Below, one piece after another: positions 26,066 to 34,130 of a stretch of DNA of 41,001 nucleotides. Under the pieces are notes generated by a model. That model had not been told where the DNA came from. It ran no database searches and worked only from the letters and a program-made list of their open reading frames with translations. The position numbers were made by a program, and so were the translations under genes. Every line of letters starts with the position of its first letter. The first letter of the stretch is position 1. The DNA is from Ruminococcus sp. (GTDB lineage: Bacteria; Bacillota; Clostridia; Oscillospirales; Ruminococcaceae), in the NCBI GenBank assembly GCA_017620025.1, contig JAFZRF010000069.1, forward strand, positions 1 through 41,001, read 5' to 3'.

Positions 26066-26099
26066 AAAAAGCTCCGCCTGACACATTATCAGACGGAGC
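26066..26099 (-). terminator. Terminator of the reverse tRNA cluster
   Basis: On the minus strand GCTCCGTCTGA pairs with TCAGGCGGAGC and is followed by TTTTT. Confidence 0.88.
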
Positions 26100-26107
26100 A
26101 TTCTTTT

Positions 26108-26202
26108 TGGCGGTCGTACTGAGACTTGAACTCAGACATCGGAATATCCCGATTACTCACAGTTTAGCAAACTGCTGCCTTACCAGTTAGGCTTATGCGA
26201 CC
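26108..26202 (-). tRNA. tRNA-Ser (GCT)
   Basis: Type II tRNA with anticodon loop ttgctaa, a long variable arm (atcggg/tccgat) and encoded CCA. The acceptor has one C-A mismatch. Confidence 0.88.
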
Positions 26203-26204
26203 AT

Positions 26205-26281
26205 TGGTGACGGATGCGGGGTTCGAACCCGGCATTTAGAGATTGAAAGCCTCTCGTCCTGACCTGTTAGACGAATCCGCC
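26205..26281 (-). tRNA. Second tRNA-Glu (TTC), divergent
   Basis: Acceptor GGCGGAT/ATCCGTC, anticodon loop ctttcaa, encoded CCA. The sequence differs throughout from the tRNA-Glu at 25816, and the T stem has a C-C mismatch. Confidence 0.88.
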
Positions 26282-26288
26282 ATATTTT

Positions 26289-26375
26289 TGGTGGGTAAGG
26301 TAGGACTTGAACCTACAACGTTTCTATGTCACGGATTTACAGTCCGCTGCCTTCACCAATTCGGCGCACTTACCC
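26289..26375 (-). tRNA. tRNA-Tyr (GTA)
   Basis: Acceptor GGGTAAG/CTTACCC, anticodon GTA (ggactgtaaatccg), long variable arm and encoded CCA. Confidence 0.92.
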
Positions 26376-26387
26376 ATGTATCGTCAC

Positions 26388-26612
26388 TCATATTCTGGTG
26401 ACGATTATTATTTTATCTATCGGAATATCAAACATATCCGCCAGTATTATCAGATTATCGATAGTGGGAACAGCGTCCCCACGCATCCACTTGAATATCG
26501 CCTGCGGAGTATTGAAACCGCATCGGGCCTGCACATCGGATATCTTGAAGCCCTTGGATTTTATGATATTCTTTATGTTAGTGCCTGTTGCTTTCACATC
26601 AATGATAGGCAT
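26388..26612 (-). CDS. XRE-family helix-turn-helix regulator
   Basis: 74 residues from the ATG at 26612 (AAGGAG 9 nt upstream; the longer TTG start at 26621 lies inside that site). Nearly the whole protein is one HTH_3 domain: IKNIIKSKGFKISDVQARCG, then NTPQAIFKWMRGDAVPTIDN, a usual helix 2/3 plus LxxLADMFDI ending. It lacks a sensor domain, as in phage or plasmid repressors. It sits inside the tRNA cluster, 12 nt past tRNA-Tyr on the same strand, which suggests accessory or mobile DNA. Confidence 0.9.
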   Translation of the reverse strand: MPIIDVKATGTNIKNIIKSKGFKISDVQARCGFNTPQAIFKWMRGDAVPTIDNLIILADMFDIPIDKIIIVTRI

Positions 26613-26651
26613 TTTCAGCAACTCCTTTCAGTATATGATCCTTGATAAAGT

Positions 26652-26727
26652 TGGTGCTCCCGATGAGATTCGAACTCATACTGTGCGGCTTCTGAGACCG
26701 CTGCCTCTGCCGTTGGGCTACAAGAGC
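26652..26727 (-). tRNA. Short (type I) tRNA with CAG (Leu) anticodon
   Basis: 76 nt with CCA, acceptor GCTCTTG/CGGGAGC, anticodon loop ctcagaa in a 5-bp stem, perfect T stem atgag/ctcat. The anticodon reads CAG, a leucine anticodon, yet there is no long variable arm as bacterial tRNA-Leu requires. Identity is therefore uncertain. Confidence 0.75.
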
Positions 26728-26730
26728 ATC

Positions 26731-26809
26731 TGGTACCCGCAGCGAGATTCGAACTCGCAAAAACCTGCTTCTTAGGCAGGGATGTATGCCAAAATTCCAT
26801 CATGCGGGC
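26731..26809 (-). tRNA. Short tRNA with AAG (Leu) anticodon
   Basis: 79 nt with CCA, acceptor GCCCGCA/TGCGGGT, large D loop (gatggaattttggcatac), anticodon loop ctaagaa, perfect T stem gcgag/ctcgc and a five-T variable loop. A34 with a Leu anticodon and a type I variable loop is unusual in bacteria. Only 3 nt separate it from the previous tRNA. Confidence 0.75.
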
Positions 26810-26811
26810 AT

Positions 26812-26845
26812 GAAAAAAACACCGCCTGTTGCATACAGACGGTGC
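26812..26845 (-). terminator. Terminator of the 41-residue peptide gene
   Basis: The minus strand forms CACCGTCTGT/ACAGGCGGTG followed by TTTTTTT, just before the tRNA cluster. Confidence 0.85.
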
Positions 26846-26884
26846 TATATCTGGCTATTCAAGGATCTATACTGAATCAAGTCC

Positions 26885-27010
26885 CTAAATGACCGTATCA
26901 TTTGCACTATGTTCTGTATGCAGCACAATAAGAGTCTCTTCCAGTTCGAGGCTGAGACCAAGGCTAAGTATTGTTCCGCTATACAGATAAGACATAGCAA
27001 ATGCGTTCAT
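26885..27010 (-). CDS. 41-residue small peptide, unknown
   Basis: Starts MNAFAMSYLYSGTILSLGLS and ends HSANDTVI. AAGGAG lies 10 nt before the ATG, a near-perfect promoter (27086-27114) and its own terminator flank it, and the ~75-nt leader has a cggcc/ggccg hairpin. The N-terminal half is hydrophobic enough for a membrane or export segment; the C-terminal half is acidic and polar. I recognise no family. A small toxin, a signal peptide precursor or a membrane microprotein are all possible. Confidence 0.65.
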   Translation of the reverse strand: MNAFAMSYLYSGTILSLGLSLELEETLIVLHTEHSANDTVI

Positions 27011-27085
27011 TTCGGGTTACTCCTTTCAAAATAATTCTTGTTACAGCGGCCATCCTGCGGCCGTTTCTGTTCTGACTTTACCTGT

Positions 27086-27114
27086 ATTATAGCACAGCTG
27101 TTTAGGAAAGTCAA
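27086..27114 (-). promoter_or_regulatory. Promoter of the 41-residue peptide gene
   Basis: TTGACT, 17 nt, TATAAT on the minus strand. Confidence 0.85.
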
Positions 27115-27133
27115 GTAAACCGTGGGTATATCA

Positions 27134-27162
27134 TTGAAAAACATCTTCAAATATGGTATAAT
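27134..27162 (+). promoter_or_regulatory. Promoter of the kinase-methyltransferase operon
   Basis: TTGAAA, 17 nt, TATAAT, divergent from the peptide promoter with 19 bp between the -35 boxes. Confidence 0.8.
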
Positions 27163-27197
27163 TATGGAAATTACAAAAAAGCGGTGCGGTCTGAACT

Positions 27198-27710
27198 ATG
27201 ATAATACTGATAACAGGAGCTTCTCACACCGGAAAGACGTTTCTCGCACAGAAGCTGCTCGAAAAATACAAATACCCCTACCTGTCCATAGACCACCTGA
27301 AAATGGGACTGATAAGAAGCGGTCAGACCGAGCTCACGCCCTACGATGACGACAAGCTGACGACGTACCTCTGGAACATTCTGAAAGAGATGATAAAGAC
27401 CGCCGTTGAGAACGGTCAGAACCTCATTATCGAAGGCTGTTATATCCCATTTGACTGGCAGAACAGCTTTGACGCCGACTACCTGACGCAGATAAAATAC
27501 ATCTGTCTTGTTATGAGCGAAAGCTACATAAACCGCCATTTCAGCGATATTGTGGACTTCGGGAACGTTATCGAAAATCGGATCTCAAACGATATCGACA
27601 TCGAAGAGATAAAACAGGACAACCAGGAGTATCTCCGCGGCTGTATCAGTCACGGGCTTGACTATTTCCTGATAGACGGCGAGTACGATCTGGAGAGGTG
27701 CGGCATATGA
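27198..27710 (+). CDS. Small P-loop nucleotide kinase-like protein
   Basis: 170 residues. The Walker A motif GASHTGKT (residues 7-14) opens the protein, followed by an LSIDHLKMG segment and a Walker B-like NLIIEGCYIP. It resembles the AAA_33/adenylate-kinase/zeta-toxin group of small kinases. Substrate not recognised. The ribosome binding site is weak (gcggtctgaact). Its TGA overlaps the ATG of the methyltransferase, so the two are coupled. Confidence 0.85.
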   Translation: MIILITGASHTGKTFLAQKLLEKYKYPYLSIDHLKMGLIRSGQTELTPYDDDKLTTYLWNILKEMIKTAVENGQNLIIEGCYIPFDWQNSFDADYLTQIKYICLVMSESYINRHFSDIVDFGNVIENRISNDIDIEEIKQDNQEYLRGCISHGLDYFLIDGEYDLERCGI

Positions 27711-28351
27711 GCAATCCATGGGAAGAAATAAGTCTTGACGACTACGAAAAGCATATGAGCCTTGATTCTGTTCGGCAGCTTCAGGCGCTTGATTCCATAA
27801 TGAAGAAGCAGTTCTCCGCCTACCCTGTGGAGACTTCCGCAGTTCTGGGAGTTGCAGGCGGAAACGGACTTGAACACATCAGCACTGACAAGTTCCGCAC
27901 GGTCTACGGAATCGACATCAATGCGGACTACCTCCGTGCGGTATCTCAGCGATATACTCAGCTTTCGGGAGTTCTGGAGTGCCTGCACATCGACCTTATA
28001 AACGAGGCAGAGAAGCTCCCGCAGGCACAGCTTCTGATAGCGAATCTGCTTATTGAGTACATCGGCTATGAAGCGTTTCAGCGAGCCGTTTTGCAGACCG
28101 CTCCCGAGTACATTTCCTGCGTGATACAGATAAATACGGACGAGGAGCAATGGGTGTCGGAGTTGCCGTACCTGCGAGCTTTCGACAGGCTTGACGAGGT
28201 ACATCACCAAATGGAGGAAAAGGCACTCACGGCTGCTATGGAGGAGATTGGCTACTCGCTGATATTGCAGGAGTCCTGCCCCCTGCCGAATGGCAAGGCA
28301 ATGGTGAGGGTGGATTTTGAGAGGAATGAGGTAATCGTGCATGGGAGATAA
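27707..28351 (+). CDS. Class I SAM-dependent methyltransferase-like protein
   Basis: 214 residues from the ATG at 27707 (GAGAGG upstream), overlapping the kinase by 4 nt. The Rossmann SAM motif is VLGVAGGNGLEHI followed by VYGIDINADYL (acidic residue at the end of strand 2) and a motif IV-like QLLIANLLIEY. The substrate is unknown. The last 20 codons (PNGKAMVRVDFERNEV region) have a diverged second copy at 28814-28873. Confidence 0.85.
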   Translation: MSNPWEEISLDDYEKHMSLDSVRQLQALDSIMKKQFSAYPVETSAVLGVAGGNGLEHISTDKFRTVYGIDINADYLRAVSQRYTQLSGVLECLHIDLINEAEKLPQAQLLIANLLIEYIGYEAFQRAVLQTAPEYISCVIQINTDEEQWVSELPYLRAFDRLDEVHHQMEEKALTAAMEEIGYSLILQESCPLPNGKAMVRVDFERNEVIVHGR

Positions 28352-28775
28352 AATACTTGCAATACTCTCTATCGCTTCGGGAATATCTCTGATTTTGATA
28401 TGGATCATTCCCAATATATTGAATTATCTGAAAGGGAGAAAAGTATTAAACGGCAAAGTGATCGGTATCGACCACGAGAAACGATCTCTGATAATACGCT
28501 ACATGATCGACAAAGAAACATATAATGAGATCGAATATCGTAAGTCAAGCTGTTTCCTTTCAAACAAGATACCAAAAATCGGGCTGAAGGTGAGTGTAAT
28601 AGCAGACAAAGACGACTTATTTCAGCCTTTATCAGTAGTGCTTGCAACAAAAATGATGATCGGTTCAGAACCCGGCTATACTCATACAAGCAGACTTCTC
28701 GCAGCTCTGAGGCTTGCAGGACTTGGCTCAATTCTTATTATTGGTGGAATCTTAATACTTACCGGAGTCTTCTGA
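28341..28775 (+). CDS. Small membrane protein with two transmembrane segments
   Basis: 144 residues overlapping the methyltransferase by 11 nt. A transmembrane helix lies at about 5-30 (ILAILSIASGISLILIWII) and another at about 120-143, with a beta-rich domain between (GKVIGIDHEKRSLIIRY), a layout like DUF3592 proteins. Function unknown. AT-rich compared with the secreted enzymes. Confidence 0.75.
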   Translation: MGDKILAILSIASGISLILIWIIPNILNYLKGRKVLNGKVIGIDHEKRSLIIRYMIDKETYNEIEYRKSSCFLSNKIPKIGLKVSVIADKDDLFQPLSVVLATKMMIGSEPGYTHTSRLLAALRLAGLGSILIIGGILILTGVF

Positions 28776-28784
28776 CAGAAGCCA

Positions 28785-28812
28785 CCTGACACCAAAAGCC
28801 ACAAAATATCAG
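28785..28812. repeat. 28-bp direct repeat, copy 1
   Basis: cctgacaccaaaagccac then aaaatatcag, identical at 27 of 28 positions to 29394-29421. The two copies bracket the DUF2262-like gene. Confidence 0.8.
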
Positions 28813-28813
28813 C

Positions 28814-28873
28814 ATGTTCCTCTCCAATGGCAAGGCACTGGTGAGGCAGGATTTTAAGAAAAACGAGGTGTAA
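28814..28873 (+). pseudogene. Orphan 3' tail of a methyltransferase paralogue
   Basis: Reads FLSNGKALVRQDFKKNEV then stop, clearly homologous to the intact gene's PLPNGKAMVRVDFERNEV. Only about 20 codons remain, directly after direct-repeat copy 1. Confidence 0.75.
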
Positions 28874-28874
28874 T

Positions 28875-29378
28875 ATGTCATTTTTATCGAAATTATTCGG
28901 CAGTAAAAAGCCTGAAAGAGAGCTCAAAGTCATTCACGACAAATACTGTGATTTTACCGATGCAGACGGCGTTTCAGAGTACAAAGGCACAGTGAAATGG
29001 CACAATTATGATTGTGACATTTTGCTTGATATTGATGAATACCCAAGCGAGAACCCAACCATTGAAAAATCACTCGCCGTGTTCCATATGCTTTACGAAA
29101 ATATGGAGGAATGGGACAGAAAGGTCAAGGAGTGTGCCGCGGCTGAATTTATGGACGAAAACGGTATGGTCGAGATATGGGGCGACGGCAAAGAGGACAA
29201 TGTTCCGCCAATGCCAAAAGAAGAATTCATAAAAGAGATTGCTGTTTTTGAAATACTCATTACAAACAATGGCGAGATAACATTCAGGATACCTGCTGAC
29301 GGCTTGTTCACTGACCATGAGATCGTGATTGAAGCCAAAAGCACCGGTGAGATACTGTCCTGTTCACTTGCGGGATAA
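28875..29378 (+). CDS. DUF2262-like small protein
   Basis: 167 residues starting MSFLSKLFGSKKPE. The weak ribosome binding site overlaps the preceding remnant (gaggtgtaat). Acidic and soluble; the segment VKWHNYDCDILLDIDEY and the overall layout resemble DUF2262/DUF2004-type proteins, often found among immunity genes of polymorphic toxin loci. That assignment is from memory and tentative. It lies between two 28-bp direct repeats, so it may be an exchangeable cassette. Confidence 0.7.
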   Translation: MSFLSKLFGSKKPERELKVIHDKYCDFTDADGVSEYKGTVKWHNYDCDILLDIDEYPSENPTIEKSLAVFHMLYENMEEWDRKVKECAAAEFMDENGMVEIWGDGKEDNVPPMPKEEFIKEIAVFEILITNNGEITFRIPADGLFTDHEIVIEAKSTGEILSCSLAG

Positions 29379-29393
29379 ACCACTATAAATCCG

Positions 29394-29421
29394 CCTGACA
29401 CCACAAGCCACAAAATATCAG
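29394..29421. repeat. 28-bp direct repeat, copy 2
   Basis: Second copy of the repeat at 28785-28812 (one C for A), 16 nt after the DUF2262-like stop codon. Confidence 0.8.
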
Positions 29422-29422
29422 G

Positions 29423-29524
29423 ACACCTCACGCCTACAAAATGGAAATCGAGGCTTATCCTGACGGAGATATGACGTCTCCCGACTACAAGGGCCGAATA
29501 TGGATGCCTTTTGTAAGTGAATAA
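29423..29524 (+). pseudogene. Second orphan gene tail after the direct repeat
   Basis: An open frame AYKMEIEAYPDGDMTSPDYK and RIWMPFVSE then stop follows repeat copy 2 in the same reading phase as the first tail. There is no start or ribosome binding site, so it is a 3' fragment of another gene. Confidence 0.6.
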
Positions 29525-29530
29525 AACAAT

Positions 29531-29567
29531 ACCGCCGTTCAGTTTTAATCCTGAGCGGCGGTGTTTC
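29531..29567 (+). terminator. Terminator after the cassette
   Basis: ACCGCCGTTCAG/CTGAGCGGCGGT, 8-nt loop, then GTTTCGTT. The 29568-29640 stretch holds nothing I recognise. Confidence 0.7.
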
Positions 29568-29643
29568 GTTATAAACAAATTGTCATAAAATTTCGTTTCA
29601 GTATCATACCTTCATAATATTATTCTGAGTCCTTATTTTCCTC

Positions 29644-31037
29644 CTCATACATAAATTCAGATATGATAAGAGCAAGAAGTACCCCATACTCTCTACAAGA
29701 GACGATATCATTGTAATGGTAGATGAGGCTCACAGAACGCAGTACAAGGGACTTGCTGAGAATATGCGTACAGGACTGCCTAATGCGAACTATGTGGCCT
29801 TTACCGGCACGCCTTTATTAGGCTCTAAGAAGCTGACATATAACTGGTTCGGCGACAGAGTATCGGAATATAACTTCTCTCAGTCCGTAGACGACGGTTC
29901 AACTGTCCCGCTCTTTTATTCGAGACGTGTTCCAGAAGTGTGGCTGAATAATGATTACCTCGATGATGACGTTCTGGATATTATTGAAGAAGAGAACCTC
30001 AATGAAGAGGAAACAAGGCTTATTGAGAACTCCTCCTCAAGAATACTGGAGGTTATCAAGCGTGATGACCGCCTCGATAAGGTTGCAAGGGATATAGCTC
30101 ATCATTTCCCCCGTAGAGGATTCCTTGGAAAGGCGATGGTTGTTTCCGTAGACAAGTATACTGCTGTAACGATGTATGATAAAGTACAGCATTACTGGAA
30201 GCTCGAAAAGCAGGCTATCATTAAAGAGCGTAATCAGGCTAAAGATAAGGATGAGCGCGATAAACTCAAGGAAATGCTCAACTATATGGACAAGGTTGAG
30301 ATGGCTGTAATTATCTCTGAAGAGGATGATGAGGTCAAGAAATTCAGCGACAAAGGCCTTGATATTTCCGAGCATCGTCGTAAAATGAATCAGATTACCG
30401 CTGAAGGATATGATATCGAAGATCGTTTCAAAGATCCCAATGATCCGTTACAGCTTGTATTTGTATGCGCTATGTGGCTGACAGGCTTTGATGTAAAGAG
30501 TATGTCAACACTATACCTGGATAAACCTATGAAGAGCCATACACTTATGCAGGCTATAGCTCGCGCCAATAGAGTATATCCGAACAAGCCCTGCGGTATT
30601 ATTGTTGACTATGTCAACGTCTTCAAGTATATGAAGAAGGCGCTTGCTGATTATGCTAACGGAGATAATGAGTCTGAGTTACCGGCTAAAAACATCGATC
30701 AGCTTATAGTTTATATTGACCAGACTATCACCGAGGCTGACGACTTCCTGCGGTCAATTAACATCAACCTTGATAGTATAATTGCGGATTCATCGACTTT
30801 TGATAAGCTTGATAAACTCAGAGATGCTTATAATACTATTATCTCTAACGATGATAACAAGGAAAAGTGCAAGGTAATTCTTAATACGCTGATCAATTTA
30901 TATGATGCTTCAAAGCCTGAAATATTCGAGAATAATTGGTCAAATGAAAAGTTCTCACCATTGGCTTATCTACACGGATTATTCAACAATACTATTGATG
31001 ATGATAAAATCAAAAGAGCCAAGGATGGTCATACTCA
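29644..31037 (+). pseudogene. Truncated type I restriction subunit R (hsdR remnant)
   Basis: Homology begins in frame near IHKFRYDKSKKYPILS, after an in-frame stop at 29626, and includes motif II VMVDEAHRTQY, the VAFTGTP motif III, and the C-terminal helicase lobe (VFVCAMWLTGFDVKSM, LMQAIARANRVY). The N-terminal nuclease and Walker A region (roughly half of a ~1000-residue HsdR) is missing, and the 3' end runs out near 31037 into unrelated sequence and a terminator. There is no hsdM or hsdS in view. It must be inactive, as the ATP-binding P-loop is absent. Confidence 0.9.
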
Positions 31038-31043
31038 CATAGC

Positions 31044-31078
31044 AAGCCCCGCTCCGTTTTTACGGAGACGGGGCTTTT
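31044..31078 (+). terminator. Terminator after the hsdR remnant
   Basis: aagccccg-ctccg/cggag-a-cggggctt followed by ttcc. Confidence 0.8.
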
Positions 31079-31097
31079 CCATGCTTTGCAAAAACGA

Positions 31098-31136
31098 AAA
31101 CCGCTGCCCGGTAACCAAACCGGACAGCGGCTTTTT
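31098..31136. terminator. Bidirectional terminator between hsdR remnant and LRR gene
   Basis: ccgctgcccggt/accggacagcgg with T runs on the plus strand (ttttt) and interrupted T runs on the minus strand. Confidence 0.85.
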
Positions 31137-31167
31137 ATCCTCATGTTTTCTGTCTGTCGTCTATGCC

Positions 31168-33930
31168 TCAATCAATACTGAGTACGCCTGCATCCACCTT
31201 CTGGATAGCTGTAGCGTCGCCGCCGGTGAGACCCTTTGAGCCATCCACATCTGCAAGCTCCTGCTCCTTTTCCGTCATGGAGTATTTGCCCTGATTTGCG
31301 ATGAACTGGAGTACCTTAACAGCGTCGGCTACAGTCACCTTGCCATCACTGTTGGCATCGCCCTTCTTACCGGTTACAGGTGTTTCGCCGGCTTCGGTGA
31401 TGGTGATATAGGAGTTTGTAAGCTCTGTGTATTTTTCTTCCGGCACTTTGAAAGCTATCTCCGCCGTGCATGGCTTTTTGGCTGTTACCCTGTATTCGGT
31501 ATACGTCTCATAATAGTGACAGGGATTTCCGGTAATTCTCTGTTCAGTTCCTATTTCTTCAATACTTATGTACTCTCCTGCATCGTCAAAAGTACACACC
31601 CCTTCGTCTCCGTTTATCCTGAATACCGGTTCATAGCCGTCTCCGGAAACTATCATAGTCGCATACTCCCCAACTGAAAGCCTGTTTTTGTCAATCTCTT
31701 CGATACGGCCTCCATGAACATATGCAGCTGTAGAACCATCGATCCATATCTCCAGGGTCGCATACTCTGGCTCATCATTTGTACTGATATACAGTTCCGG
31801 ATATCCGTAGGAATCAGCTGTTATAGCATAGACCGCCTTTTCACTGTCACTTCTCAGAAAGCTGCAGACTACACCACTGTTACCGGGGTTATTAATATAA
31901 CAGCCAACCGGTACGCTGACCACCTTTGTCTGGCCATGGACAAAGCCGATTGAAAAAAATCCTCCCTGTTCTACCTTGATCGGGATGATATCATAGTTTC
32001 CCACAGTGCAGGTCAGGTTACAGTTGAGCTCTCCGTCAGCGAAGGATACGGAATTATCGTTATCGCTGTAGACTATGCAGCGTGAAGCGGCATTATGCTC
32101 AAAGCTGTACTCGCCGTCCTTCGTATCCATCGGGACAACAAAGCTGGCAGGTTCATTCCCGGTCTCCCACTCGCATACAACAACGGGCTCGGGAGTATTA
32201 TGTATAAGCTTGCAGTTGTAGCCTCTTAATGGCCATCCCGCAACGCCTGTGACTGCAAAACTGATGCTCCGGCAGGTGTAGTACTCACCTGTCTCAGCGT
32301 CCTTGCAGTGGAGCGTTGTTTTTTCAGACAGCAGAGGTCTTTCGTAGAGCTTGTTCCAGTCATCCGCAGAACCTTCATACCAGATATCCGTCAGTGAGGG
32401 GCAGTTTCCGAATGCCTGTGCATGGATGGACTCCACACCGGCGGGAAGATGTACCTCCTTAAGATTACGGCAGTCATAAAAGGCCGCATCCATCAGGCTC
32501 TCCAGACCCTCGGCAAATGTGAGTGAGGTTATTTTATCGTTTCCGAAGAAATCATAATCCCATTCCACCTTTTTGATCTCGCTGCCGAAATAGATGTCAC
32601 CGCGGCATCCATTATCATGGATCACCCCGTCTTCGTCCGGCTGAATAAAGGGATCTGTCATTTCACCCTCCACCCAGTGAAGGGTAACGCCATCGGGTAT
32701 AGTTATCTCTCCCGGCATATTCTTCCAGTCTCTCTCTGTGCCCTTGTAGTAGATATCGGTAAGAGCAGAGCAGCCTGTAAAGGCAGTGCTGCCTATGGAA
32801 GCAACTGTTCTCGGAATAGTGACGGAGGTTATCTTATCGCAGCCGCTGAAAGCCTTATCAGCTATCTCTATGACATCAGCATCAGGCACTTCGACTGTTA
32901 TATCTCCCTCAGCCTCTGATGAGCATTTTGTTACGGCAAAACCAACGGAGTTCTTTGTTCCGCTGAAAAGATCAGCTTTTTCCAGAAGAGGATATGACTG
33001 ATTATAAACGAACTTCTTCGGAAGTACCGTTTCGGAAACTGAATCACTTTCCAGCACTACTTTGCTCCACTCTTCCTCCGTACCGGCATAGTATGCACAG
33101 CAGTCCTTGCCTGTATTGTGGTCAACGCAATAGAAAGCATCATCACCTATAGCTTTAAGTGTTGATGGGAAGAATACCTGCTCCAGATACCCGCAGAATC
33201 CAAAGGCACTCTCTCCGATGTACTCAACGCCCTCCGGTATCACAAGGGTAATTATTTTTGTCTCGTCATACCAGTTAGATGTAATATACGGTGCGATACG
33301 TACAGCGCCCTCGGGTATCCTGACTACCTGCTGGTTTCTAATCTCCACAACCGTGCCGTTTATAACTATGGCGTCTTTGCCGTCATAGAACTCTTCTTCT
33401 GCCGCAGTATCCTCAAGGATATATGCGCCTATATCGGTTATACTCTTGTCTATTGATACATTCTCAAGTGATGTGCAGCCGGCAAAGAGACGACTGCCTA
33501 TGGTCTTTACGCCCTCCGGTATAACCGCCTCCTTCAGTGAAGTGCAGTTTTCAAAGGTCTTCTCTTCAAGGACAGATACGGTTGACGGGATAACCACCTT
33601 TGTTATCCTGGTATTATTTTCAAACGCCCCACCACATATTTCCGTTACAGGCAGTTTTTCCGGTATGTTGTATTCAGTATCACCGATTTTAGTGTCGATC
33701 ATTTCGGGGATAACAACTTCTCCGCTTGCCTGACATCCGTCCAGCAAGGTTACAGATTTACTGCCGACTGAGTAACGTATCCCGTCGATAGTGACCTCCC
33801 CGATATAATAATTGATGTCCTCTGCCGATGCTGTGATCGTCACTTTTGTCAGGTTTACCGCATTCACCGGCATTGCTGTGATGGTGAGTGCTGCTGCCAT
33901 TGCGGCAGCAAGTATTCTGTTTGTTCTCAT
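31168..33930 (-). CDS. Secreted BspA-type LRR protein with dockerin
   Basis: 920 residues from the ATG at 33930 (GGGAGGG 8 nt upstream; the frame is open to 33960). The signal peptide is about 1-35 (MRTNRILAAAMAAALTITAM). LRR_5/BspA repeats occur in two blocks (about 80-300 and 355-555; units such as LEEKTFENCTSLKEAVIPEG and AFGNCPSLTDIWY). A beta-rich region of unknown fold follows (about 565-850), then a dockerin (857-920, GDANSDGKVTVADAV) of the same class as the GH2 and GH9 genes. Likely a non-catalytic adhesion or binding component of the cellulosome or surface. Monocistronic. Confidence 0.9.
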   Translation of the reverse strand: MRTNRILAAAMAAALTITAMPVNAVNLTKVTITASAEDINYYIGEVTIDGIRYSVGSKSVTLLDGCQASGEVVIPEMIDTKIGDTEYNIPEKLPVTEICGGAFENNTRITKVVIPSTVSVLEEKTFENCTSLKEAVIPEGVKTIGSRLFAGCTSLENVSIDKSITDIGAYILEDTAAEEEFYDGKDAIVINGTVVEIRNQQVVRIPEGAVRIAPYITSNWYDETKIITLVIPEGVEYIGESAFGFCGYLEQVFFPSTLKAIGDDAFYCVDHNTGKDCCAYYAGTEEEWSKVVLESDSVSETVLPKKFVYNQSYPLLEKADLFSGTKNSVGFAVTKCSSEAEGDITVEVPDADVIEIADKAFSGCDKITSVTIPRTVASIGSTAFTGCSALTDIYYKGTERDWKNMPGEITIPDGVTLHWVEGEMTDPFIQPDEDGVIHDNGCRGDIYFGSEIKKVEWDYDFFGNDKITSLTFAEGLESLMDAAFYDCRNLKEVHLPAGVESIHAQAFGNCPSLTDIWYEGSADDWNKLYERPLLSEKTTLHCKDAETGEYYTCRSISFAVTGVAGWPLRGYNCKLIHNTPEPVVVCEWETGNEPASFVVPMDTKDGEYSFEHNAASRCIVYSDNDNSVSFADGELNCNLTCTVGNYDIIPIKVEQGGFFSIGFVHGQTKVVSVPVGCYINNPGNSGVVCSFLRSDSEKAVYAITADSYGYPELYISTNDEPEYATLEIWIDGSTAAYVHGGRIEEIDKNRLSVGEYATMIVSGDGYEPVFRINGDEGVCTFDDAGEYISIEEIGTEQRITGNPCHYYETYTEYRVTAKKPCTAEIAFKVPEEKYTELTNSYITITEAGETPVTGKKGDANSDGKVTVADAVKVLQFIANQGKYSMTEKEQELADVDGSKGLTGGDATAIQKVDAGVLSID

Positions 33931-33962
33931 AATTGATTCCCTCCCAAATAATATTACCATGG

Positions 33963-33990
33963 CGGGACAGCTGTCCCGTCATCTATTATA
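33963..33990 (-). promoter_or_regulatory. -10 box and perfect 16-bp palindrome before the LRR gene
   Basis: TATAAT (minus strand, 33985-33990) is followed within a few nt by the perfect palindrome CGGGACAGCTGTCCCG (33963-33978). It lies at or just after the predicted start, so it is either an operator or a 5'-terminal RNA hairpin. Confidence 0.65.
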
Positions 33991-34130
33991 ACTCTTTTCG
34001 GGATAGGTATGTGCGGAATGCGGGAACTATTTACAATTCTTTGTATGATTGTACAAAACAGAATACAGTTATTTGTGCATTCGGACAAAGGCCTCAGCTT
34101 CATCGGAACAGGCTACAGGTTCACCCGCTC

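Noticed and set aside
27198-27710. Zeta-type toxin of a toxin-antitoxin pair
   Set aside because: The size and Walker A fit many small kinases; there is no epsilon-like antitoxin and it is coupled to a methyltransferase instead.
27662-28414. 250-residue minus-strand frame over the methyltransferase
   Set aside because: The plus-strand genes have overlapping starts, a promoter and a SAM motif; the antisense frame has none of these.
31038-31239. C-terminal 67 codons of the open frame continuing from hsdR
   Set aside because: They read through two terminator hairpins and the antisense of the LRR gene's end; not homologous to HsdR.
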